A stretch of 64,000 nt of DNA. Source: JBBPYC01 sp965218765. GTDB lineage: Bacteria; Pseudomonadota; Gammaproteobacteria; Burkholderiales; Burkholderiaceae_C. Of this stretch, positions 16,200 to 24,307 are shown one piece after another. Within the stretch, counting starts at the first letter, position 1; each line of letters begins with the position of its first letter. Below the pieces are notes generated by a model. The model ran no database searches, was not told the origin of the DNA, and saw only the letters and a program-made list of their open reading frames with translations. The DNA lies in NCBI GenBank assembly GCA_965218765.1, contig CBDCLU010000006.1:1-64000 (forward strand). Reading direction: 5' to 3'. Made by a program: the position numbers and the translations under genes.

Positions 16200-17198
16200 T
16201 CAGTTCACTTTGATCCCCGCCGCCTTCACCACCTTTTCCGCCTTTGCGGTTTCATCCACGATGAACTTATCGAACTGGGCCGGCTTCATCAGGAACGGCT
16301 CGGCGCCGAGCTTGTCGAGCCGCTCCTTCAGCTCCGGCGCGGCCATGATCCTGGCGACTTCTGTCTGCAGCTTGTCGATCACCGGACGCGGCGTCTTCGC
16401 GGGCGCGAGCAGGCCGACCCAGAACAGGAACTCGGAACCAGGCACGCCGGCTTCGACCGTGGTCGGCATGTCGGGCAGCACGCTCGAGCGTTTCGCAGTG
16501 CCGACAGCCAGGCCTTTCAGCTTGCCGTCCTTCACCAGCGGCAGGGCCGAGACCATCGGTGCGAAGAACCAGTCGATGCGGCCGGCCATGGTTTCTGACA
16601 TCGCTTCGGGCGTGCCGCGGAACGCGACATGCGTGGCGTCGACGCCCGCGGCCAGCCGGAATACTTCGGCGTTCATGTGGGTGGCCGAGCCGTTGCCGGC
16701 CGAGCCGTAGTTGAAGCTGCCGGGCTTGGCCTTGGCCTTCGCGACCAGATCCTTCACGTCGGCGAAGCGGCCCGGCGGCGTGACCAGCACGTTCGGCAGA
16801 CTGGCCAGCGGCGTGACACCCGCAAAGTCCTTGATCGTGTCGTACGACAGGTTCGAATAGATCGAAGGGTTGACCAGGTGACCAGCCGAATGGATCAGCA
16901 GCGTGGTGCCGTCCGGCGCCGCCTTGGCAACCTGCGCCGCACCGATCGTGCCGCCCGCGCCGGGCTTGTTTTCGACGATCACGCTGGTGCCCAGCGCCGG
17001 CCCGAGCTTCTCGGCCACGATGCGCGCGATCACGTCGGTGCCGCTGCCGGCGGTGAACGGCACGACGAACTTGATCGGCTGGCCCCCGGGCCAGGCGTCC
17101 TGCGCGACGGCGGCACCCGATGCAGCGACGAGTGCGGCGCCGGCAAGTGCGGCCAGCGCGATGCGTCGGCACGAGAGGGAAGCGGGAGTGATCGGCAT
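16200..17198 (-). CDS. Bug-family tripartite tricarboxylate transporter substrate-binding protein
   Basis: A 332-aa periplasmic receptor. The ATG at 17198 follows GGAGG and opens a signal peptide (RRIALAALAGAALVAASGAAVAQ). Characteristic Bug segments are KFVVPFTAGSGTDVIARIVAE, VENKPGAGGTIGAAQVAK, HVAFRGTPEAMSETMAGRIDW and LPDMPTTVEAGVPG. It lies 55 bases upstream of the YtcJ-like hydrolase gene and may bind that enzyme's substrate or product. There is no membrane partner nearby. Confidence 0.88.
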   Translation of the reverse strand: MPITPASLSCRRIALAALAGAALVAASGAAVAQDAWPGGQPIKFVVPFTAGSGTDVIARIVAEKLGPALGTSVIVENKPGAGGTIGAAQVAKAAPDGTTLLIHSAGHLVNPSIYSNLSYDTIKDFAGVTPLASLPNVLVTPPGRFADVKDLVAKAKAKPGSFNYGSAGNGSATHMNAEVFRLAAGVDATHVAFRGTPEAMSETMAGRIDWFFAPMVSALPLVKDGKLKGLAVGTAKRSSVLPDMPTTVEAGVPGSEFLFWVGLLAPAKTPRPVIDKLQTEVARIMAAPELKERLDKLGAEPFLMKPAQFDKFIVDETAKAEKVVKAAGIKVN

Positions 17199-17329
17199 GG
17201 TGACCTCCAGGGTTGGAACGAACGAAGAAGAAATTCCAGATGGCAAGGTCGGACCTCAGCCAACTTCAGCAGGCGCCCGGCTCGAATCGCGCCTGCGGGT
17301 GCCGCGCCGGCTGGCACGGTCTGCACCCC

Positions 17330-17689
17330 TCATGCAGGTGGCGCCGTGTGCGGCATCACCAGCACGACCAGCACCGGCCGGTTCGTGCGGTTCGCGAGCT
17401 GCCGCTTCTCGCCCGGCGCGATGCGGCAACTGTCATAGGGGTTCAGCACCTGCTCGCTGCGCACGCCGTCGAGCTCGGCCGTGATCAGCAACTGCCCTTC
17501 GAGCACAAGGTAGAGCTTTTCCATCGGCGAGCCGGCCAGGTCGGTGCGTCCGCCGGGGAGGATCTGGCTCATGCCCATCCAGATCTGGCTGGAGGGCCCG
17601 GCCTCCTTGCCTTGCAGGCGCAGACAGCGCATGTCGAAGTGGTTCGGCGCCTCGTACGGCGGCGCGGCATCGAAGCGGGTGACGTGCAT
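17330..17689 (-). CDS. Cupin-domain protein
   Basis: A 119-aa single-domain cupin. The barrel is recognisable from SQIWMGMSQILPGGRTDLAGSPMEKLYLVLEGQLLITAEL and the second half DSCRIAPGEKRQLANRTNRPVLVVLVM. The usual histidine pair of the first cupin motif is weak (G-G-R-T-D in place of G-x-H-x-H), so metal binding is doubtful. It is the last gene of a run of six minus-strand genes starting with the intradiol dioxygenase at 21,503. A role as a small isomerase, cyclase or sensor in that pathway is possible but not shown. Confidence 0.7.
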   Translation of the reverse strand: MHVTRFDAAPPYEAPNHFDMRCLRLQGKEAGPSSQIWMGMSQILPGGRTDLAGSPMEKLYLVLEGQLLITAELDGVRSEQVLNPYDSCRIAPGEKRQLANRTNRPVLVVLVMPHTAPPA

Positions 17690-17711
17690 GGTGCTTGTTC
17701 GGTGCGGCCGC

Positions 17712-18704
17712 TCAAGGATGGAATACGACGCGGTCGTGGCTACCGGACAGCACCTGCTTGTAGGCATCAAGTGCTTCATGCAGCGCAAACGAACGCGCAA
17801 CCGGAAAAGGTTTCAAGGTGCCGCGCTCGAACCCGTCTTTCAGAGCATCGAGCTGCGCAGTCGATGCCACGCAGTCCATCGCGAGCGAATCGATGCCGAC
17901 GAACGTGTGCATGCCGCGGTAGAACGCGAAGATGTCGAATGCGACGGCGCGGTCTTGCGTCGCGATGAAGATTTGTGTTGCGCCTTTGGCCATGGCCTTG
18001 TTGGCGGCTTCGAAGTAGGCGCTGCCGACCGTGTTGTAGACAAGGTGCGCGCCGCGGCCATCGGTCAGCTCGCGCACGCGCGCGGCGATGTCCATCTCGC
18101 GCGCATCGATTGCCTCGATCGGCGCGCATGCAAAGCCTTCAAACGGTGCCGGTCGCCGCTGCACGGCGATCACCTTCGCGCCGGCCTGTGCCGCGATCTG
18201 CACGGCGGCCTGGCCGACTTTGCCGTTGGCGCCGAGCACCAACACCGTTTGGCCTTTCTGCGGCATGCCGCTGCGCCGAAAGCCTTCGTATGCGGTCACG
18301 AATGGCACGCCGACGGCGCCGGCTTCATCCATGCCGATCGCTCTCGGCCGCTCACGCAGCGCGGCTTCGGGCAGCACCAGATAGCTGGCATGCGAGCCGT
18401 CGCGCGTGATGCCGACATCGCCGCCGGAGCCCCAGACTTCGCGCCCGATCCAGCTCGATGGCCCCGCCACCACGGTGCCCGCGAAGTCGCGGCCCGGCGT
18501 GCGTGGAAAGACCGCCTGCGGCATCGCGCCGATCGCGGCCTTCACGTCGCTCGGATTGACAGCGGCGGCCCGCACGCGCACCACTGCGTGGCCGGCGGGC
18601 GCCTTCGGCTCCAGCTGCGGTAGGGCGTCGAGGCGCAGCGCATCGATGTTCGCGGACCTTTCGTTGACGCGCAGCGCGTGCGGCTCGGTGCTCGTGTCGT
18701 TCAT
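17712..18704 (-). CDS. Zinc-independent MDR-family NADPH:quinone reductase-like oxidoreductase
   Basis: A 330-aa medium-chain dehydrogenase/reductase. The N-terminal GroES-like domain contains VRVRAAAVNPSDVKAA and TPGRDFAGTVV. The nucleotide-binding domain has VLVLGANGKVGQAAVQIA near residue 158 and RGAHLVYNTVGSAYFEAA. It lacks the structural and catalytic zinc cysteines of alcohol dehydrogenases, as in quinone oxidoreductases. Start at 18704. It lies between the cupin and the BKACE gene and could reduce an unsaturated ring-cleavage product such as maleylacetate, although classical maleylacetate reductases are a different, iron-type family. Confidence 0.82.
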   Translation of the reverse strand: MNDTSTEPHALRVNERSANIDALRLDALPQLEPKAPAGHAVVRVRAAAVNPSDVKAAIGAMPQAVFPRTPGRDFAGTVVAGPSSWIGREVWGSGGDVGITRDGSHASYLVLPEAALRERPRAIGMDEAGAVGVPFVTAYEGFRRSGMPQKGQTVLVLGANGKVGQAAVQIAAQAGAKVIAVQRRPAPFEGFACAPIEAIDAREMDIAARVRELTDGRGAHLVYNTVGSAYFEAANKAMAKGATQIFIATQDRAVAFDIFAFYRGMHTFVGIDSLAMDCVASTAQLDALKDGFERGTLKPFPVARSFALHEALDAYKQVLSGSHDRVVFHP

Positions 18705-18727
18705 GGTTTTCTTCCGGTCCATCGAGT

Positions 18728-19615
18728 TCATTGGCGGCCGTCGGCAAGACCCAGCATCGCGCGCGCTTCCCGTGGATTGGCGACGTCGCTGCCGAGGCTC
18801 TTCAGGATGTCCCGGGCTTTGGCGACGAGTTGCGCATTGCTCGTCGCGAGCACGCCCTTGTCCAGGTAGATGTTGTCCTCCATCCCGACCCGCACGTGGC
18901 CGCCGAGCAGGAATGACTGCGCGACGAACGGAAACTCCGCGCGGCCGATGCCGAACGCGCTCCAGAACGCACCGGCGGGCAGTAGGTTGCGCGCATAGAT
19001 CAACGTCTCCGGCGTCGGTGCGAAGCCGTACTTGACGCCGAGCACGAAGGTCCACATCGCGGGCCCTTCAAGCGACCCGTCCGCGATCATGTCGCGCGCC
19101 AGATGGATGTCGCCCGAGTCGAAGATTTCCAACTCGGGTTTGACGCCCGCTTCCCGGATCACCTTGGCCATGCGCCGCACATTCTTCGGTGTGTTCATCA
19201 CCACATCGGGGCCGGAGTTCATCGTGTTCAGGTCGAGCGAGCAGACGTCCGGCCGGATCTGCGCGATGTGTTCGACGCGCCGCTCGGGCGGCAGCAACGT
19301 GGTGCCGGGCGCGGCGGTCTTCGGATCGTCCTCGCTCGGCACGAAGCGGCCGCCGGGGCCGGTCGTCAGGTTGATGATCAGATCGGTGTTGCGCTGGCGA
19401 ATCCGGCTCACCACGTCGCGGTACAGGTCGAGCTCCATCGATGGCCGGCCGTCCGCCGGGTTGCGCACATGGATGTGCACCTGCGCCGCGCCGGCCTCAC
19501 ACGCGGCCAAGCATTCGTTGGCGATCTGCTCCGGCGTGATGGGCAGATGCGGGGTCTGTTCGGGCTTCACGATGTTGCCGGTGACGGCGCAGGTGATCAG
19601 GGTACTGGCGTTCAT
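18728..19615 (-). CDS. Beta-keto acid cleavage enzyme (BKACE, DUF849)
   Basis: A 295-aa TIM-barrel protein of the BKACE family, which condenses a beta-keto acid with acetyl-CoA and cleaves it to acetoacetate plus a new acyl-CoA. The zinc histidines are in AAQVHIHVRNPADGRPS (His47, His49), and INLTTGPGGRF, VCSLDLNTMNSG, ELEIFDSGDIHLARDM and GGHVRVGMEDNIYL are family hallmarks. It sits in one operon with an intradiol dioxygenase and two oxidoreductases. Beta-ketoadipate is a known substrate of some members, which would give succinyl-CoA directly; that assignment is inferred. Confidence 0.88.
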   Translation of the reverse strand: MNASTLITCAVTGNIVKPEQTPHLPITPEQIANECLAACEAGAAQVHIHVRNPADGRPSMELDLYRDVVSRIRQRNTDLIINLTTGPGGRFVPSEDDPKTAAPGTTLLPPERRVEHIAQIRPDVCSLDLNTMNSGPDVVMNTPKNVRRMAKVIREAGVKPELEIFDSGDIHLARDMIADGSLEGPAMWTFVLGVKYGFAPTPETLIYARNLLPAGAFWSAFGIGRAEFPFVAQSFLLGGHVRVGMEDNIYLDKGVLATSNAQLVAKARDILKSLGSDVANPREARAMLGLADGRQ

Positions 19616-19733
19616 CGTGTGCGTCTTTCAAACTGTGCAAAAAGGGCCGGGTCCTGGCAGCGTTTCCGTGATCAGTTCCAGCAGGCACCGCCTCCGCTTG
19701 AGGAGAAAGCCGGCGGCGAAGGCTGGAGGAGCG

Positions 19734-20504
19734 CTATAAGTGCCGGCCGCCATCGACGACGATGCGCGTTCCAGTGACGAAGCGCAGCGTGGTGGCCAGC
19801 GCCTCCACCGTCGCCGCGACGTCCTGCGGCAGCCCGATGCGCCCGAGCGGTGTGGTGCTGGCCATCCTGGCGGCGAACTCGCTGCCACGGCCCGGCACGA
19901 AGCCCGACTCCACCGCGCCCGGCGACACCGACACCACGCGCACCTTGGGCGCTAGCACTTTGGCCAGCGCGTCGCCGACGACGTCGAGACCGGCCTTCGC
20001 CGCCACGTACGCGAGGTTGCTGCCGATGCCGGTGAAGCCCGCGATCGACGAAATGTTCACGATCAGTCCATCGCCGCTTTCCTTCAGCAACGGCGCGAAT
20101 GCGCGGATGGTCGCGAACACGCCGCGAAAGTTCGACCTGACGACTTCGTCGATCAGCGCATCGGTCAGCGCGTCGAGGTCGTTCGCTGCCACCGGCTGCG
20201 TGTGCCCTGCGCTGTTGACGAGGATGTCGCAGCGGCCGAAATCTTGCCGCACTCGGGCCGCTGCCGCGTGCAAGCCCGGCGTGTCGATGATGTCGGCGAT
20301 CAATGCAGCGTGGCGCTGCTTGCCGGCAGTCGGCAGCGCGGCGGCACGACCATCTGCATCGGGCCGCCGCGCGAGCAGCGCGCAATTGGCACCCAGCGCG
20401 GCCAGGCGCTCGGCACTTGCATAGCCGATGGCGCCCAGTCCGCCGGCGATCACGGCGACCTTGCCATCCAGGCGGTGCATGGGGCTGAAGGGGGTTTGCG
20501 TCAT
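19734..20504 (-). CDS. SDR-family NAD(P)-dependent oxidoreductase
   Basis: A 256-aa short-chain dehydrogenase. Cofactor-binding GGLGAIGYASAERLA begins near residue 21 (the usual TGxxxGxG is changed to AGGLGAIG), followed by ILVNSAGHTQPV, the catalytic serine in IVNISSIAGFTG and tyrosine-lysine in YVAAKAG. The C-terminus GTRIVVDGGRHL is typical. Start at 20504. It lies between the dioxygenase and BKACE genes on the same strand and probably carries out a dehydrogenation or reduction step of the same pathway. Confidence 0.85.
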   Translation of the reverse strand: MTQTPFSPMHRLDGKVAVIAGGLGAIGYASAERLAALGANCALLARRPDADGRAAALPTAGKQRHAALIADIIDTPGLHAAAARVRQDFGRCDILVNSAGHTQPVAANDLDALTDALIDEVVRSNFRGVFATIRAFAPLLKESGDGLIVNISSIAGFTGIGSNLAYVAAKAGLDVVGDALAKVLAPKVRVVSVSPGAVESGFVPGRGSEFAARMASTTPLGRIGLPQDVAATVEALATTLRFVTGTRIVVDGGRHL

Positions 20505-20574
20505 GTGCGGGTTCTCGGCAATGGGGTTCTTCAAGCCAAACAACGCAGGAGCGCTGATTCAGCAATCGTCTTCA

Positions 20575-20591
20575 GCTATATGAAAAATAGC
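20575..20591. repeat. AT-rich intergenic hairpin GCTAT...ATAGC
   Basis: GCTAT and ATAGC arms flank a seven-base A-rich loop between the dioxygenase and SDR genes. It is one of five similar elements in the window. Confidence 0.5.
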
Positions 20592-20633
20592 AAATAGCCG
20601 ACGCAGGCGGCAGGGCGTCGAACGGCCGGCGCC

Positions 20634-21503
20634 TCAAGGAATTGGCGCCTTCGGAAACTTCATCTCCCCTGGCTCCAACGCGAAGTCGTATTGCAGGGTC
20701 GCGCTGCTGCCATCGGCCGCCAATGCGTAGTTGCCGATCAGCCGGCGCGTGACGCCGAAGGTCGGGTCGCTCTCCAGGTTTTCATCGTCGTCCGCATAGA
20801 CCTGCGAGATCAGCACCTTGAACCCGGGCTTGCTGACCATGAAGTGCAGATGCGCGGGCCGGTTCGGATGGCGCTGCTGCGCGCGCAGCAAATCGCCGCA
20901 GGGCCCGTCGGTCGGCACCGGATAGCCGGCCGGGCGCACGCTGGCGAAACGGAAGCGCCCCCGTGCATCGGTCTGGAAGCGGCCGCGCAGGTTCATGTCC
21001 TCCTGCGCGGGGTCCTGGTTTTCGTACAGGCCGATCGGCGAGGCCTGCCAGACGTCCACCGTCGCGCCTTCGACCGGTGCGCCACGCGCATCGCGCACGG
21101 TGCCGGTCACCACCAGCGGCACGCCCGGGGTGCCGGAGCGGGCAATCGATTCGCCGTCTTCGCACAACGGCGCATGTGCGCGCCAGAACGGCCCGAGCAG
21201 GGCAGCCGGCGAGTCGCCGTCGTCCGGCGCGCGGTTGTTCAGCAGCGCCACCAGCGTCGACAAACCGAAGATGTCGGCCGCGAGCACGACCTCGTTCTTC
21301 GTCGCGCCGCTGGCCTGGCCGATGTCCACCAGAAATTCAATCGCACGCTCGAACTCGTCCTCGGTCAGCCGCACCTCCTGCACGAACGCGTGCAGGTGTT
21401 GGGTCAATGCGGCCAGGACGATGCGCAGTCGCGCATCGGGCGTGCGGTGCATCGCGTCAAGCGCGATCGGAAGCACGGATGCGGGGGTGGTGACGATGGT
21501 CAT
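20634..21503 (-). CDS. Intradiol ring-cleavage dioxygenase, hydroxyquinol/catechol 1,2-dioxygenase type
   Basis: A 289-aa non-haem Fe(III) dioxygenase. The helical N-terminal dimerisation domain (residues 1-100, with LTQHLHAFVQEVRLTEDEFERAIEFL) is the form shared by hydroxyquinol and catechol 1,2-dioxygenases. The four iron ligands are visible: Tyr160 (PIGLYENQ), Tyr194 (PAGYPVPTDG), His218 and His220 (RPAHLHFM). The length fits hydroxyquinol 1,2-dioxygenase best. It is the first gene of the minus-strand operon controlled by the divergent LacI protein. It would give maleylacetate from hydroxyquinol, or a muconate from a catechol. Confidence 0.87.
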   Translation of the reverse strand: MTIVTTPASVLPIALDAMHRTPDARLRIVLAALTQHLHAFVQEVRLTEDEFERAIEFLVDIGQASGATKNEVVLAADIFGLSTLVALLNNRAPDDGDSPAALLGPFWRAHAPLCEDGESIARSGTPGVPLVVTGTVRDARGAPVEGATVDVWQASPIGLYENQDPAQEDMNLRGRFQTDARGRFRFASVRPAGYPVPTDGPCGDLLRAQQRHPNRPAHLHFMVSKPGFKVLISQVYADDDENLESDPTFGVTRRLIGNYALAADGSSATLQYDFALEPGEMKFPKAPIP

Positions 21504-21533
21504 CGAATCTTCTTCAAGTTCGCTATTTGTGCT

Positions 21534-21556
21534 GCAAACGTTTGCTTATGATAAGC
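21534..21556. promoter_or_regulatory. LacI-family operator O1 with overlapping second dyad
   Basis: The perfect 12-base palindrome GCAAACGTTTGC (21534-21545) is a classical LacI-family operator core. It runs directly into a second dyad, GCTTAT-G-ATAAGC (21544-21556), which includes TATGAT, a possible -10 for the lacI gene. It lies 31 bases upstream of the dioxygenase start, so bound repressor would affect both divergent promoters. Confidence 0.7.
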
Positions 21557-21620
21557 TGGAGTTTCGCAATATTCAAGTCCCGCTTTGAAGAAAAGCCTGC
21601 GATTTTCAGCGGGTAGTCGG

Positions 21621-21632
21621 TAAAACGTTTGC
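21621..21632. promoter_or_regulatory. LacI-family operator O2 at the lacI start codon
   Basis: TAAAACGTTTGC matches O1 at 10 of 12 positions and ends immediately before the lacI ATG at 21633. The centres of O1 and O2 are 87 bases apart. This suggests autorepression and possibly looping. Confidence 0.6.
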
Positions 21633-22676
21633 ATGAAGACTGCTTCCAGTGGCGGCAGCGTCACCATCCGCGATGTTGCGATCGCAGCCGGCGTGCACGT
21701 CTCCACCGTGTCGCGCGCGCTCGATCCGGCCCGACGCAGCCTGATCAGCGTTGAGGTGCTGCGCACGGTCGAGCGCGCCGCCGAGCGGCTCGGCTACCGG
21801 GCCAACCGGGCCGCGTCTGCGTTGCGCACCGGCCGCACGCGCACGATCGGGGTGCTGATCCCGGACATCACGAATGCGGTGTTCCCGCCGATCCTGGGCG
21901 GCATCGAAGCCAGTGCCTCGGCACGCGGCTATTTCGTGTTCTTCGCCAACGTGCCCGATCCGGCACTGGCACCGGAGACGATCGAACGCATGCTCGCGCA
22001 GCAGGTCGCCGGCGTGATCTCTGCCGTCGCCATCCGTGACGATCCGCTGACCGCGCTGCTGCTGCGCTCGAACATCGCCGCGGTGCTCGTGAACCGCAGC
22101 GATGAAAGCGGCCGGCTGTCGGCCGTGGTCAGCGACGACCGGCTCGCCATGAAGCTCGCGGTCGATCACCTGGTGGCGCTCGGCCATCGCCGCATCGCGC
22201 ACTTGGCCGGCCCGCAAGGGGTGCCGACCGGCCGGGCGCGGCGGCAGGGCTTCGAACAGGCGCTGCGCGATCACGCGTTGTCGCCGCACGCGGTCATCGA
22301 ATGCGACCGCTACAGTCGCGATGCGGGCCGTGCCGCAACGCAAGGCCTGCTGGCGGACGCGGCTGGCGCCAGCGCCATCGTCTGCTGCAACGACTTGGTC
22401 GCGCTGGGCACCTACGATGCGCTGCGCTCAAGCGGCCTGCGCATCCCGCAGGACCTTTCGCTCACCGGCCACAACGACATGCCGCTGGTCGACCTGATCG
22501 ATCCGCCGCTGACCACCATCAGGCTGCCGCACCGGGAACTCGGCTGGCGTGCGGCGGAGATGCTGCTGGATCGAATCGAAAAGACGGGGGTGGAGGCGGT
22601 GAGTGTTTCGACCGTGGTGTTGCGGCCAGAACTGGTGGTGCGCGGTTCGACGGAGGTGGTCGATCCCTCGAAGTAG
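21633..22676 (+). CDS. LacI-family transcriptional regulator
   Basis: A 347-aa repressor. The N-terminal helix-turn-helix and hinge are clear (VTIRDVAIAAGVHVSTVSRALDP, then GYRANRAASALRTGRTRTIGVLIPDITNAVF). The remainder is a periplasmic-binding-protein-like effector domain (GHRRIAHLAGPQGVPTGRARRQGFEQAL, VCCNDLVALGTYDALRSSGLRIPQDLSLTGHND). Two operator-like palindromes flank its promoter. It most likely represses the divergent dioxygenase-SDR-BKACE operon and itself; LacI regulators usually sense sugars, so an aromatic-pathway effector would be less usual. Confidence 0.9.
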   Translation: MKTASSGGSVTIRDVAIAAGVHVSTVSRALDPARRSLISVEVLRTVERAAERLGYRANRAASALRTGRTRTIGVLIPDITNAVFPPILGGIEASASARGYFVFFANVPDPALAPETIERMLAQQVAGVISAVAIRDDPLTALLLRSNIAAVLVNRSDESGRLSAVVSDDRLAMKLAVDHLVALGHRRIAHLAGPQGVPTGRARRQGFEQALRDHALSPHAVIECDRYSRDAGRAATQGLLADAAGASAIVCCNDLVALGTYDALRSSGLRIPQDLSLTGHNDMPLVDLIDPPLTTIRLPHRELGWRAAEMLLDRIEKTGVEAVSVSTVVLRPELVVRGSTEVVDPSK

Positions 22677-22687
22677 CGGCCCGGTGT

Positions 22688-23025
22688 TCAAGGCGCAGAC
22701 ATCGCCTGCAGCGCGTCGAGCGCGCGTTGCATCGTTGCCGGGTTGACCGCGCCGAGCCGTTTCACCAACCGCTGTCGATCAAGCGTGGGCGACTGATCAA
22801 GCGGAACCAGGTTGTTGTTGCGCCGAAAGCCGACTGATATTTGGAATCGCGCTGGTCGGCCTTCTGTCGTCATCGGCGCAAACGATGGCGCTGCCGAGGC
22901 AGTCGTCCGACGCGGGCGGTGAAATAACGATGCAGAAACGGGTTTTTCTGGATCTTGCTGCCGAGCCTGGGCTCGAGCGCTGCAGGCCAGACCTGACCAC
23001 GCCGCAGCGGCTTGCTGGCCGGCAT
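22688..23025 (-). pseudogene. MazF/PemK-type toxin remnant with two frameshifts
   Basis: Three consecutive frames on the minus strand rebuild a MazF-like endoribonuclease. From the ATG at 23025: MPASKPLRRGQVWPAALEP then RLGSKIQK. After an extra A in the run near 22941-22945: TRFCIVISPPASDDCLGSAIV. After another break near 22880: APMTTEGRPARFQISVGF, then LVKRLGAVNPATMQRALDAL to the stop at 22688. GQVW, KTRxCxVISPP and the final DRQRLVKRLG block are family hallmarks. The start overlaps the stop of an upstream frame (TGATG), as in toxin-antitoxin pairs. The gene cannot make functional toxin as written. Confidence 0.72.
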
Positions 23026-23165
23026 CACCAGCGCAGAGCACTGCCGCCTTCGTCGGCGAACGCTGGCCAGATCAATTCTGTTTCAGCATCGGCAGCGATC
23101 GCCCGACTGGCTTCGGCCTGGCTTTCGCGTGCAACCCGTTCGATGGAACGCGCAACGCTGTGTGG
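23025..23165 (-). pseudogene. Truncated antitoxin remnant upstream of the mazF fragment
   Basis: A 46-codon open stretch ends with TGA overlapping the mazF-like ATG. It reads HSVARSIERVARESQAEASR and ends ELIWPAFADEGGSALRW. No start codon is left: the frame is closed upstream by a stop just beside the end of the adjacent amidohydrolase gene. Position and helical, charged composition suit the C-terminus of an antitoxin. The family cannot be named with confidence. Confidence 0.4.
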
Positions 23166-23172
23166 TCATGCA

Positions 23173-24258
23173 TCACCTCGGCAGGCTCGGCAACAGCCGC
23201 AACGCATTGCCCCGTCCGATCGCCTCCAGATCCGCCTGCGAGAACTTGCCATATTCCAGCAACCCCGCCACATTGTCCGCCCCTGTCCGATACGGGTAGT
23301 CCGACCCGAACAGCACCTGCGGCGTGCCGACCAGCGCGAGCAGCGAAGGAAGCGCGTAACGGTTCGCGCTCCATGCGGTGTCGTAGTGAAAACGCTGCAG
23401 TTCGTGCAGCACGCCGTTGGGCACGCGCGGCAGCAGCGACTTGTCGATCACCGGCGCCTTGAGCAGCCGCTCGGTCAGAAACGGCAAGGTGCCGCCCGCG
23501 TGCGAGAAGATGAAGTTCACATCGGGGCAGCGCGCTGCAGTGCCGGAGAACACGATGTCGACGATGGTGCGCGTGGTGTCGGTGCCGAACTCGATCACGG
23601 TGGGCGGCACCTTCGGCAGCAGGTCGATGCAGCAGGGCGCGACGGTCGGGTGCGTGTAGAGCACGGCCTTGCGCCGATTCAGCTCTTCCATGACTGGTGT
23701 GAAGTCGGCGGACCCCAGCCACTTGTTGCCATAGCTGGTCAGCAGGCCGATGCCGTCGGCCTTCAGCACATCGAGCGCGTAAGCGAGTTCGGCAAGCGCC
23801 GCGTCGGTCGACTGCATCGGGAGCATCGCAAACGAGCCGAAGCGACCTGGATGGCTGCGGCCCAGCTCGGCCGCATATTCGTTGCTCTCGCGCGCCAGGC
23901 GCTGGGCTTCGGCTGCCTCGGTCGTGAAGCCGACCTGCGGCGTCGTGACGGACAGCAATGCGGTCGCAACGCCCGCCTTGTCCATGTCGTCGAGCGTCCT
24001 GGCAATCGACCAGTTCTTTACGATCGGCACCGCCAGGCCTTTGGCGTCCAACGCCTTGACGTAGGTGGGCGAGAAGAAGTGGTGGTGGGTGTCGATGCGG
24101 CGTGCGGCGGCGGTAGTGGTGGACGTGCTGTCGGTCGCCGCCGCGGATGCGCCGGACGGCAGCACGCCTGCAGCGCCGACCGCGAGCAGGCCGGTCAGGA
24201 AGCCGCGCCGGCTGGCGGCACAGCCACAGTCGGAAGAATGAGGAGCGATCGGGGGCAT
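23173..24258 (-). CDS. Tat-exported amidohydrolase, ACMSD/gamma-resorcylate decarboxylase-like
   Basis: A 361-aa amidohydrolase-2 family protein with an N-terminal twin-arginine signal (SRRGFLTGLLAVGAAGVLPSGASA). The mature enzyme has the metal motif RIDTHHHFFSP, a conserved PTVAPCCIDLLP, FIFSHAGGTLPFLTERL and VLFGSDYPYRTG, which place it with ACMSD-like decarboxylases and hydrolases. Family relatives act on small aromatic acids in the cytoplasm; export here is unusual. I used the ATG at 24258 because it puts the RR motif about 20 residues from the N-terminus. A Bug receptor gene lies 49 bases upstream. Confidence 0.82.
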   Translation of the reverse strand: MPPIAPHSSDCGCAASRRGFLTGLLAVGAAGVLPSGASAAATDSTSTTTAAARRIDTHHHFFSPTYVKALDAKGLAVPIVKNWSIARTLDDMDKAGVATALLSVTTPQVGFTTEAAEAQRLARESNEYAAELGRSHPGRFGSFAMLPMQSTDAALAELAYALDVLKADGIGLLTSYGNKWLGSADFTPVMEELNRRKAVLYTHPTVAPCCIDLLPKVPPTVIEFGTDTTRTIVDIVFSGTAARCPDVNFIFSHAGGTLPFLTERLLKAPVIDKSLLPRVPNGVLHELQRFHYDTAWSANRYALPSLLALVGTPQVLFGSDYPYRTGADNVAGLLEYGKFSQADLEAIGRGNALRLLPSLPR

Positions 24259-24307
24259 CTGGAGTTCCAAGTGGAAAAGGCTGGCGGCGAGCCGGGCGAA
24301 TTGGAGA

